Assembly (NCBI RefSeq): GCF_000003815.2
Contig: NC_049983.1
Location: forward strand, 596,524-660,523
Length of the DNA stretch: 64,000 nt
Source of the DNA: Branchiostoma floridae
Taxonomy: Eukaryota > Chordata > Leptocardii > Amphioxiformes > Branchiostomatidae
Direction of reading: 5' to 3'
Shown one piece after another: positions 31,940-41,690 of this stretch (positions within the stretch are counted from its first letter, which is position 1; every line of letters starts with the position of its first letter). Position numbers and translations under genes: made by a program. A model generated the notes under the pieces. That model was not told the DNA's origin and did no database searches. It worked only from the letters and a program-made list of their open reading frames with translations.

Positions 31940-34900
31940 TTGATTACTGTCGCAGATTGATCCTTTTTCTTCTTTTCAGTTTCGTGGACAACGGCATAGG
32001 ACTTACAATGGCGAGGTACGGCACGTTTTATTCAAACTAAATGTGATAACGCACACATTGCTATGGCATGATCAAGCATGATTAAGCATCAAAACGCTAA
32101 CCTATCATAGAAGGAATTCATAATAAGTCAATGTTGTTTTACAAGTTATGATATTGATTTTCCTTGTCAACGTAAATTGCCTTAATTGTTCTGTTTAGGT
32201 CTTATTATTTAAACGTATATACTGTAACGAGTGAGCAACTTGCATATGGCATTGTCTTTTGTGGATGTTAGTTTGTAATTTTTAGTTTTACAATTAAGGT
32301 TTTTGCTCGTCAGACCCCCGTACAAAGTATCTATATATATCGCTTTATCAGAATATCAAATAGGAAACGTACTGGTTAATTTGACTCTTTGCGTTTCGTT
32401 GATACAGTGAAGGCGCCTTCCCTAACGACGAAGGGTCTACCCAGCAAATTTGGAACAGTATCTTCATCGGGGAGAGTGAGAACGTGGGCACGGAAAGCGG
32501 GGCCAGGGTCTGGGGAATGGGCGGGGTGAAACCGGTGGAGAGGAGCCTACCTCACGGCACGTACGTAATATACGTAATGTATATTTTTAAAGTTGATGAA
32601 ATAGTTGTTACATACTATAATTATTGCTACCGGGGTATTTTGGGGCCGAGCCGAGCAACGGGTTGAATTTAAGTCGGACCTAAAATAAGGGAACCAGTGA
32701 CAAATAAACACCGTGACCTCCCCGTGGAGAACACCAACGGGGGAACCACACCGTATTCGGCAGTCCATCGGAACAAATTTGTGGCTTCGGAGCCCGATCG
32801 GGGGTACATCCCTAGTATAGGCTTAGGTCCCAATTTCCAACAAAACGAAACGGCAACAGCACGGAAAAAATATATTCATGAGCATAATTTGCGCATATTC
32901 CTTGAAAAACACTTTTATTTTTCGTTTCCGCAAACATCCCGGCCGGGACCCGGTTTGGAAATGGGACCTAAGCCTTACTTGGAAACCTAAGCCGTAATAA
33001 GATACTCAATACAAAAGTTACCAAAGCAACAGTATAATTGTTTCCGACTGTAATGACAAGTAGCAAAAATACGTAACCTAAACTAATCTTTTGTGGTGCC
33101 TAACCACATCAAAATTGATGAAATCATGCTTTTTGTAAATAGGAACCATCCACTGGTTGGACTAGACGTATACGACGGTCCAATCTTAGCCGACGGTTGC
33201 ACCTTCAAGAGGTACGCCACAGCACCGGAGTACGACCGCTGGTCCAGCGCTTTAGGGTTCCACAGAACCAACACCTGGCAAAACACCCCGACCAGTAACA
33301 TCACACGGGCCAAATTTGACAATGTGAGTAACGTTAGATGTCCCCTTTTCGTTCCGTGCGCTGTCAAGATACTTAACCTCTACTGAGTGCTTTATTGCCA
33401 CTTCTCATGATGTCAAGTGACTGATTATTAAGCATTAAGATTTATATACAAATAACTTCATGATTAGAGTGATTGTTGTTGTCGAACACTTAGCTCAAAA
33501 TGCAGCTTGGTGATATATAAAGATAAGAAGTAACAATGGTTCGCCTTTATCTACAGGGCAACTTATATCCGTTGTTTTTAAAACCAGGGTATTCAGGGAT
33601 ATCAAGTTGACAGGCGGTGGTTTCAAATTGGAACTTTTTAGAAATCGTCTATTTTAATCCACCGTCTGTTAACTTTATATGCTGGTTACTTGTATTTGTG
33701 TTCGAAAGTTAATATATGTTTAAGCCCTATCAACTGTTGACCGGTACACTTTTGTCAGGTCCAAAGTCGTATGTTTCTGGGTGGGCCGGGACTGCCGTCA
33801 TTCGGTCAGAACAACAAAGACGGAGATAAGACCAACATTCTGCACGACCTGGACGGGAGCCTCACCGGCTACCCGGACAGCTACTTAGTCGGGCCGGACA
33901 ACTACCTGGTCAGGAACCCCGGCTGCGTGGAGAAGCCGGAGTGGCGCGGTACCTTCTGCAGCGGGAAGTATGGCCAGGTCAGAATACCTATGCTTACATG
34001 TTCATCACACAGTAGATCCATGCAACTCTATATCCTTTCATCGGAATTTGAAAAAGAACTGGAGAATTAAAATCATTTCAAAATGTTCATGATTTCCTTA
34101 AATTCCTGAATTTCTAACTTCATTTAGTTTTTTACGCTTTCGGCATGCACCACCTGGTAATCATTCATTTGGGGATTTTTTTTTGCTATCAGTGTCTACT
34201 GTATAATACATGCACAATAGTAAAGCAATTATGCTATATGCGGTGACCAAAAGACCTCAATAAAACCACTTTTCCACCAGACAGCGATCGCTGAACGACC
34301 ATACAGTGACCAATGTTGCATTCATTATTGGGATACAGTGTAAAATGCAAACGTAAAACACAAAACGTTTAAAAAGTATCTTTACGTTTGAAATTCGTTG
34401 AGCAATCTGTTAATTGGATATAGGAGAATTCTTTGTACACAACCAGTAGGTACTTACATAGCTTACGTTTCGATGTCTCTCAGACACCTTCGTCAGAGCT
34501 TCTAGCTGGAGTTATGCTTCTCACCGCCATATGTAGCCGATGTAGGTGGCGCTTTTGTGGTGAGAAAACAATCACAAACGTGGCTAAGCTTGTATCCCCC
34601 CTCGTCCCGGTTCATCGCTGGGGTTGACTTTCTTATACAGATGGCCTCCTTAATCCACCGTGCCCGCCTGTTGTCTTCCTTTTCTATGACCAATATCTAT
34701 ACATATAGCGGTGAGAAGCAGAACTCCAGTTAGAGGCTCTTACGAAGGTGTTTGAAAGACATCGAAACGTAAGTTATGAAAGCCTTACTGGTTGTGTACA
34801 ATGAATTCTCCTATATCCTATACTCTACCAACCTGATGAAACTATTCTTGGAAATCTATTGATTGTTCTGTCGCTCAGCGGGTGCAGCGAGGGAGTAGCC

Positions 34901-37900
34901 TATAGTAGGATGTAAGTGTTACAGATTCAGACAAACTTGTACACTGATCAATTGCGACGTAAGATTTATGGAAGTTTACGATTGCTTCATGCACTTTGCA
35001 CAGTGGTGGGTGCAAGCGAAGCTACCGAACACGCTGAAGATGTCCCTGGTTCGTGACGAGTATCCAGACCATCCAATGACCCTTGCCGGACCGCTATCTC
35101 ATGCTAACAGTTACCAACAGTACCAGCCTGTGGTCACGCTGAACACCTCCTACACCATCCACTGGGACGGGCGGGCTCCGGAACAGATCTTCCTTTACCC
35201 CATAAACTTCAACAGGTATAACGACCCTAACATGGCAAATGTTACGGTCTTATTTACACCATTCTCCTACGCAGAGGGACCACAGTCGTGTCGAAACTCC
35301 TAGTGGTCACCTCTGCTGTCTGCAGCACTCAGATCAGTTACTGACCGCAATGCTTATAAATATCAATGAGCTTACCCTTATATGGGAATCAGTCAGTCAC
35401 CGCCCTTTGGAATCAGGCCTTTGCAAGATCCCTTTCGAAAACAAAAAGGACAAGAAAGGCCTAATCTCTGATTGGCTGACATCTGCTTTGTGGCGACGCT
35501 CACAGTAACCGCTGGTGAGCCTCCAGACAGCAGGGCCACAACAGGCAGTCAGCTAGTGCCGTCGGGGACCTTGCGTAGGAGAAGGATTTACACAAGTGTC
35601 CGTACAGGGTGTAGACCTGGCCAGACTCTCGGTGTTTCACGATTAAGCTACGACCTCTGTTTGTCGCCGGGTCCCGCGGTTGATTTTAACTGCGAGATAA
35701 AAGGAATCCGAGGGCCTGACCGTGACGGTGACAATACCGTGATGACTAGTTTCCATGGTTGTAGAGTATTCCGAGCTCCTATTGGACTAATTTTCATAGT
35801 GATAAAGAACTAAGAGTCCCTATCCTACATTGGTGACGGCTATAGGCAAGGGAATCATTGTTCTATTGCATTTGAGGTGAATTAATAGCCTCAAGCTCTC
35901 TGGGAGGGGCCAATCAACTCCTGACAGCCAAAAATTGTGTAAACAGTCTAGCAAGTATCTGAAGATTTTGCGGTTTCATCTTTCAATTCCTTACTTAGGG
36001 ACCTTTGCAAAGATACCAAATTTGACAGGCCGGAACTTAAAGCCTAAGCTACAATCGCGACATTAAGTCATCACCCTACCCGGTGCCGTGACAGGCGGTG
36101 TTTCAAAAAAGGAGCTAGCAGTTGCGCCTAAGAGGGCCCATATACTCAAGAATATCTCGAGAAGGAAGTATCCGAATATTTTGCGGTTTTCATCTTTCAA
36201 TTCCTTACTGAAGGACCTTTCCAAAGATACCAAGTTTGCCGGACTGGAACTTAAAACCTAAGCTACAATCGCGACATTAAGTCATCACCCTACCCGGTGC
36301 CGTGACAGGCGGTGTTTCAAAAAAGGAGCTAGCAGTTGCGCCTAAGAGGGCCCATATACTCAAGAATATCTCGAGAAGGAAGTATCCGAATATTTTGCGG
36401 TTTTCATCTTTCAATTCCTTACTGAAGGACCTTTCCAAAGATACCAAGTTTGCCGGACTGGAACTTAAAACCTAAGCTACAATCGCGACATTAAGTCATC
36501 ACCCTACCCGGTGCCGTGACAGGCGGTGTTTCAAAAAAGGAGCTAGCGGTTGCACCTGAACAGGGCATGTATACTCAAGAATATCTCGAGAAGGAAGTAT
36601 CCGAATATTTTGCGGTTTTCATCTTTCGATTCCTTACTAAGGGACCTTTCCAACGAAACCAAGTTTGTCAGGCCGGAACTTTAAAAAGCCTAAGCTACAA
36701 TCGCGACATTAAGTCATTACCTAGGCTAACCCCACGCAATGCAGGAGGGAATACTTTGAACTATTCTCAAGAGCCCATAACTCTGTATATTATACAAATA
36801 CGCAGCATGATATAAAACGTACAAGTCTTTGGCTCTTAATAATGACAGTCCCAATTTCGCCTTTGACAACAGTAAATTACCATTAAAAGAGAACTACTTG
36901 CCAGTGACATTCTGTGCTGAACGTTTGAAATGAAAATCTACTTACTATATTTTACTTGCAGTGGAGACTGGATCCGAGTAGGCCTCTGCTACCCACCAGG
37001 AACCACATTCGATGTCAGGTACCAACGACATGAGTACCGAAATCAGTGGAACAAATATCAGAACGAAGACGCCCAGCCCGTGTCCAGCCTGGCTGCTGTG
37101 GAGGCCGGCGACGGCAAACTCTTCTACTTCGAAGAAAGCACGGGGTAGGTAGAAGCTAGAAAGTCGCCCATTCAATGATCCTATTTGCAACTGTGCCCGG
37201 GCTCGTAGGGGGTGTAGCCCCGACTGGGCTCCAAAGACACAAATTTGTCCCGGTGGACCGCCGGATTTTTACTGGTGTTTGAACGATTAGGTTACGTCCG
37301 TTCATGTTGTCTTTATAGATTTAATATTTTGGATAAGCCCCTTTCATTGTCCAGTGACAATAGGTATATGTCTATGTATGTGTGTGAACATGTACTGTAT
37401 CGTTCTTTACAATATTCATAAAGCACAAAAAAAGAGATTAGGCCATGTTATTCATTTGCTGCCGGATCCCGGGTTGATTATATCTCCGAGTTAAAGAAAT
37501 CCAGGGTCCCGACCGTGCTTCAAAATAGCCCGGTAGCTAGATGGTGCACCACGGGGAGACGCATTGATTACGCCTGAAAGTGCAGAAAAAGACTCCATGC
37601 ATACCTAGAGGGACCCTTTTTCCAAATGGGACAGTAGCATAAGTACAGGATAACTATGATCTTGTCGTCATGCCTCTTCCAGTCTGTTGTTCCTGAAAAT
37701 CCGCGCAAACTATGATCGGGAAGGCGACAGCTACTGTTCAAACATGGGCTGTGAGAGGATCAGAATTGCGGCAACAATGACAAGTGACGCGGTCAGCAAC
37801 TGTATGTCTACAGCGTATCCCAAGTACAGCCTGACACCGACAGAGACTGTCCCCATGTCCAGTTTCCTTAGTATGGCCCACGACTGTACTGGGTGTGGCG

Positions 37901-40481
37901 CTACGGTGAGTTTACGTTCAGCCAGAAACGATTCTGCAAGTCTCAAATTACACACAGTTATTACTGTTAACGTTGTTCACCCTGTGATGACTATAGCACA
38001 TATGTTCGCCTCTTTTCCTTCGTTTCTGAAGCAGGGTATATTTTCTTACACGGAGGGGTTGCTAGCCTTTCGCCTTCAACGTGCTATTGAGACACCCCAC
38101 AAAAGATCGGTGTCCATTTACGTCCCTTCCGAAAGACGGGTACAGTCCCAACCCAAGATCCGGGATTGAACCGAGATCTCCAATTACCAGCTTATTAGTG
38201 CTACTGGCTACTACCAGTTGAACCACAGGGACATCTTATACACAGCTATCATCAATTAAGTTTTTCTGTTTGCAGAGGATTTGATAGTTCTGCTCTAGGC
38301 TGTACAAAGATCATTATTATGCAAGAGTACGTTACAAAGGCAAAGTGTGTATAGTTTGTACATTGTAGGAAATCTGGGAAATAATGTTGCACTCTATATT
38401 CCTCCAGGAGCCAATCGTCTACGACGTTAACCAGAAGTTCCTGGAAGTGACCGTGGTCTCAGCCGGGTACAACGAAATGTGGCAGCAGGGCCATAGGTCG
38501 TTCATCGAGGTAGGATTTCCAGAAGATGTTATAAAGAAAAGTTAAACGATTGATTGATGGATCTTCGGGACACTTACGGATAACGAACAGTCTGCGATGA
38601 TTGTAAAATCGGTCACTACCACTACAAACCAGGCATAAGATTTTGTGCGTGAATAGTTTGGTAAGTAAATGGATAACAAATCAAGTTCTTGGTATTATTT
38701 ACCTAGCCAACGAACGTTTCGGTGAATTTCCTCTATCTTACTAGTATTCATGGCATTAATTTCTGTTCAGACTTTGAACTCTAACAAGATGACGCTGCTG
38801 TAGTCACCGAAGAATCTACGTCAGTCATGAACCGTGATGAGGGGGGATACAAACTTAGTCACGTTTGCGACTGTAGTCATTGATCGTGTACTTACAAGGA
38901 ACTTATCTTAAGATCACGGGTGGTTACGATTTGCATGCAGCACAAATGCTGGGCCGAACCGTTTTTTTTTGGGGGGGGGGGGGGTCGATATTTTTGGGTT
39001 CAGCTTTGTTGTTTAAAGGTAGTATACTTCATAACCAATTGTCATCATCAAATCTGCAGATAGACGGAGTGCGGTATGATAGTCATTACCGGGGATTCCT
39101 CGTCGTCGCACTTGACGCTCTGACGGGCGCCGCCGCGACGCATCACGAGACGTTCGACACGCACGGACAAGCCGGGGCTGACGTGGCGATGGCGAATTTC
39201 ATACGTAACGTCATACCGCAAAAGTAAGGTGGCTTTGTAAAAGTAACATATACACATGGCCAGACGTTTACAAGTAATGCGTAACATATGGCTTCATGAA
39301 ACATATGGTGGTTTATGGTTTTAAGTATATTTGTCATCAAAACCTAATTGTAAGACTTTTGATTTTTATTGGTTTAACCTTAAAAAACGGGACACATCAA
39401 TTCAACTATCTCAACTAAATAATAAACTCTTACTTAGAACAGTATATATGTATATATCCTGATCGTGATCTCTGTCTACAGAGACTCCGATCTCGATCAT
39501 CTGTACCTTGACAGTGTTGTTAATATTGTGTGATTTTTAGAAAACGTTGTCTCAAACCTTTCAGCTCCATCGTGCTGGTGGCAGTAAGTGACGCGTCCAG
39601 CCAACACGCGCAGGAGTGTCTGACAGCGCTGAGGGAGATCGGAGCTCAGGAGCCCGTCAAGACAGACTTCAGAGGTGAGCGCCATGTAACACGACTCAAA
39701 GCATCTGCATCCCAGGCATTACATTTAAAGAACACATTTTTATAATACACAGGTAACGGATGGCCTCATATTTTCCTCAACGTGAAATGGGGGTAACAGA
39801 CATGTGACTATGATAGTAATGCATGTTTTGAAATTACTGTCTAGGGACCAAGATTTGCAACTTCACTACCTTTGCACATTTCATTGGACTAACAAAGTAC
39901 AATTTTACGACATACAGGCTGGTATACTACTTTGAACACATGATTATGCTTTTGTGCCATTATCACTTTAAAAGTCACGATTGTGTACGTAATTATATAA
40001 ACACCATTGTCAGACTTGGTGCAATGGTCCTCATAATTGCTTTTAAACCGACTGTCCAACGGAAACATTGAAGGAAAGTTTGTGGAAAGTTATAACCCGT
40101 GATCACATCATCTCCCTCTGCTAACCCACATGTACTTGTAACCATTACATTCTTACTCTAAAGACTTGAAACATTTACATGGTTCGATTCAGATCCCAGT
40201 ATGCTCGCTATAGAGTCGTACAGCATTTAGCCAGTCATGTCTATGCCACTTAAACATGCTTAGGACTCGACCAGATTTATCAAAGTTTGCGTTTACACCA
40301 TTGCAAAATCGAAACATAAGCTGTCTTATTGTCTAAATTTATCTTTTCCTTCATTTTTGTAGGCAATTTCGCCATGGTTGGTTTCAAGGGCACCTACTGG
40401 CCCAGCTGGGTCCAGCAAGTCAACCTGCCGTCCGGTCAGGGGCCGGCACAGATCTACACCAAGATCCCGCTCATGGCTTGA
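22851..40481 (+). CDS. CEMIP: CEMIP/KIAA1199-like secreted protein (G8, GG/ILEI, PbH1)
   Basis: There are 24 visible exons: 22851-22920, 24090-24227, 24762-25039, 25450-25727, 26129-26199, 26327-26419, 26864-27052, 27487-27656, 28163-28372, 28652-28800 (cut by gap), 29893-30021, 30702-30796, 31601-31732, 31980-32015, 32408-32560, 33143-33323, 33759-33977, 35004-35215, 36962-37144, 37683-37905, 38408-38509, 39060-39223, 39565-39674 and 40363-40481. Every visible junction keeps phase, giving about 1,234 residues plus what the gap hides; human CEMIP is about 1,360. Domain order: signal peptide (MATRALLAVLLFSLPALILS), G8 (about 24-162), first GG/ILEI domain (GAYYYTSDGKGWVRGIHLRV), parallel beta-helix region (HFHMAGDV, GIWFIFH, IWFDKCAFVDNGIG, DGDKTNILHDLDGS), TIHWDG, and second GG/ILEI domain (SHYRGFLVVALDALTG) before the stop. 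There is no transmembrane segment, so it is CEMIP-like rather than TMEM2-like. Hyaluronan binding/turnover is inferred from family. At least one exon is missing in the gap. Confidence 0.93.
23174..23488. mobile_element. MITE with GCCATGTTGATTTGATTATA termini
   Basis: The left end AGCCATGTTGATTTGATTAT then ATGGATGACGTC is mirrored at the right by GATGACATCCATATGACCGA then GTCAACATGGC. It lies in intron 1 of the CEMIP-like gene. A second copy lies just 3' of the gene at 40615-41012, and a stray end near 50080-50150. Confidence 0.65.
24530..24650. repeat. Dispersed repeat shared with 29515-29640
   Basis: Both stretches carry GTCTCAAAGTAAGAG followed by a similar region with CTAATTAAGTATAAG / CAATCAAGTATAAGATA and GGGTTT. 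They lie in introns of the CEMIP-like gene. The family is unknown; the second copy directly follows the assembly gap region. Confidence 0.5.
25147..25332. mobile_element. Nested inverted-repeat MITE in intron 3
   Basis: Outer ends TATCCGCGGGGTAACCTATA and CGGATATGGGTTATCTTGTG are inverted copies. An inner hairpin has arms GACGGTGGTTTCAAAATGCA and TGCATTTTGAAACCACCGTT. A diverged copy starts at 33546 in another intron of the same gene. Confidence 0.7.
26525..26650. repeat. SINE-tail-like repeat in intron 6
   Basis: It holds the words CATGTTAAAGAACCCACCAC and AAAAAGAGTAGGAGCAT, then a stretch ending AATCCGTCTGTCTG. Relatives with CATGTTAAAGAA and AAAGAGTAGGG occur at 54190-54290 and 55435-55560. 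Confidence 0.45.
27091..27216. mobile_element. Short MITE with AGCCTGGGTACCATCCTC termini
   Basis: The left arm TAGCCTGGGTACCATCCTCC and right arm GGATGGTACTCAGGCT are inverted. Inner arms also pair (GGCTCAAT with ATTGAGCC). It lies in intron 7. Similar AGCCTGG-ended elements occur at 46448-46540 and 55578-55657. Confidence 0.7.
28801..29327. other. Assembly gap (527 N)
   Basis: It begins inside exon 10 of the CEMIP-like gene, directly after the codon for Cys in TNMC, and ends in intronic sequence. The rest of exon 10 and at least one following beta-helix exon are expected inside it. Confidence 0.98.
30250..30480 (-). mobile_element. Penelope-like retroelement relic
   Basis: It shares the words GGCGCTTTTG, CGAGAACAATCGCAAACGTG and a GGTCCGGTTTCAGTACTGG segment with the clearer relics at 34430-34815 and 62705-62890. 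It lies in an intron of the CEMIP-like gene. Confidence 0.5.
30955..31180 (+). mobile_element. Penelope-like element fragment with GIY-YIG endonuclease
   Basis: The plus strand reads LYIGETERALKTRF, then after a stop HEVSPGNPDLLDKVKILDS and, in another frame, ERGLKDAVYIRAHH. This is the GIY-YIG endonuclease pattern of Penelope-like elements, broken by stops and frameshifts. It is a dead intronic copy. Confidence 0.7.
31750..31797. repeat. GATA-rich microsatellite
   Basis: Runs of GATA/GATAGATA lie immediately 3' of the donor of the exon ending at 31732. Confidence 0.85.
31862..31936. repeat. (TA)n(GA)n compound microsatellite
   Basis: About 21 TA units are followed by about 16 GA units, in the intron before the 36-nt exon at 31980-32015. 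Confidence 0.95.
32820..32974. mobile_element. MITE with GGCTTAGGTCCCAATTTCCA termini
   Basis: The left end GGCTTAGGTCCCAATTTCCA and the right end TTGGAAATGGGACCTAAGCC are inverted repeats, 155 bp overall. It lies in an intron of the CEMIP-like gene. It is related to the 201-bp element at 47211-47411 in a Hakai intron. Confidence 0.8.
33546..33700. mobile_element. Diverged copy of the MITE at 25147
   Basis: It carries TTTATCTACAGGGCAACTTA and GCGGTGGTTTCAAATTGG, parallel to 25147-25332, with a partly matching right arm (AATCCACCGTCTGTTAACTT). The right boundary is uncertain. Confidence 0.5.
34430..34815 (-). mobile_element. Penelope-like element 3' relic
   Basis: The minus strand encodes WIKEAICIRKSTPAMNRDEG followed by GYKLSHVCD, the C-terminal end of the Penelope-type GIY-YIG endonuclease region. 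It is flanked by inverted sequences containing GACATCGAAACGTAAG / CTTACGTTTCGATGTC. It is intronic and inactive. Confidence 0.75.
35660..35740. repeat. Short dispersed repeat shared with 37455-37530
   Basis: GCCGGGTCCCGCGGTTGATT here resembles GCCGGATCCCGGGTTGATTA at about 37461. Both are followed by GAGATAAAAGGAATCC / GAGTTAAAGAAATCC and a CCTGACCGTG / CCCGACCGTG end. Confidence 0.45.
35950..36721. repeat. 214-bp tandem repeat, about 3.5 copies
   Basis: Landmarks AAGCTACAATCGCGACATTA recur at about 36046, 36260, 36474 and 36692, giving periods of 214, 214 and 218 bp. Units contain CCCGGTGCCGTGACAGGCGG and GAATATCTCGAGAAGGAAGT. The middle two are almost identical. The array lies in the intron between exons ending at 35215 and starting at 36962. 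Confidence 0.93.
38829..38880 (+). mobile_element. Penelope-like element scrap
   Basis: The plus strand reads [15 protein letters not shown], the same C-terminal motif as the relic at 34430-34815. It is a short fragment in an intron. Confidence 0.6.
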
Positions 40482-40533
40482 AGAATGAGTGTCACGGTTG
40501 CGTGGGACAACCAAAATCTACCTTCATTCATTC

Positions 40534-40539
40534 AATAAA
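40534..40539 (+). terminator. Polyadenylation signal of the CEMIP-like gene
   Basis: AATAAA lies 53 bp after the TGA stop at 40479-40481, giving a very short 3' untranslated region. Confidence 0.7.
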
Positions 40540-40614
40540 AGGAAATTCTGAATATTGAAAGTCATTTTTCATGTGTTACAATTTACCTGTGTGTTCAGTA
40601 GTATGTTGAGCTGG

Positions 40615-41012
40615 GGCCATGTTGCTTCGATTATATGGATGATTTCTGCTTGCGTATCAATTTTCGCCCGTTTCCAAAAATAAAGAAGAGAATATTGTAA
40701 ATTGTGCAAAGTGGCTGCAAAATGAGCAAAAATATGCTGTAATGTGCAAATTAAACATATCAGGAAACGGATACTTCAGTCATTGAAAGTGAATTTATAA
40801 GTAAAAAAAAAAGATACACATGAATTAAGAAAATGAAGAATTTATTATTTGGGAGAACATAATTACTGTGTGTTTAGTCCTTAGTTCAATCGTCCGTACC
40901 ACTTAGATTTCATAATGATGGCAACTTTTGTGGCCAATCTTTTTTAAGTTGCACAATCGCATCAGTTTTGGGGATCCCATATGATGTCATCCATATAATC
41001 AAATCAACATGA
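40615..41012. mobile_element. MITE, second copy of the GCCATGTTG family
   Basis: The left end GGCCATGTTGCTTCGATTAT then ATGGATGA pairs with the right end GTCATCCATATAATCAAATC then AACATGAC. It begins about 75 bp after the polyadenylation signal of the CEMIP-like gene. Confidence 0.65.
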
Positions 41013-41690
41013 CTTGATTGAAAAATAATGCAACAGCATGCTGTACTCGGATAAGAAACATGCTAAAAACGTTGGCGTCATAGACCTTTGTAGGATATAG
41101 GTGAACTTATTATGATTTATATAAGCATATTTTGTATGATTAAAGGTAATTCAATGACTAAAACTGGATACGATATGCTAATCGTAGAGATGGAACTGTA
41201 GTTAAATATTGTTAACCTGGATGTCTAATCTTCATGAATACACTTTAGACAGTTTTTACAATTAATAGTTCGAGACATGTTGGAGCATTTTACATTTATT
41301 TACCGCTTGCGTACCATCATTGAGACGAAATTCCCTTACCCTTTGACATAAACTTCCTTTAGTTTCCATACATCAATTCCAGAAAACCTGAAGTGTATAG
41401 ACATTCACAATCAGGAATTGATGAACTAGTTTGTGTACATGTAAGATGATTTTACTGTTGGGCACACGATAACGATGTCTACTTTTCTTTTTACATCAAT
41501 AACAACGAACGATGTTGATGTTTTCAAAAGCATACAGATAACAGGGATCAAGTAAGATAATCAAATAATGTCATGACGAGAAATTCATCATCGTATTAAC
41601 CATAAAGAAGTCAGGTATTGGTATAACTTCCAGCATTTGATGATGCCTGTTAAACAAGTGTTTTATGTACATCAGGCAGCCCATGCCAGC

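Noticed and set aside
35472-35813. Exon between 35215 and 36962 in the CEMIP-like gene
   Set aside because: The two flanking exons join as AG+T in phase and match the family alignment continuously; the open frame is intronic chance.
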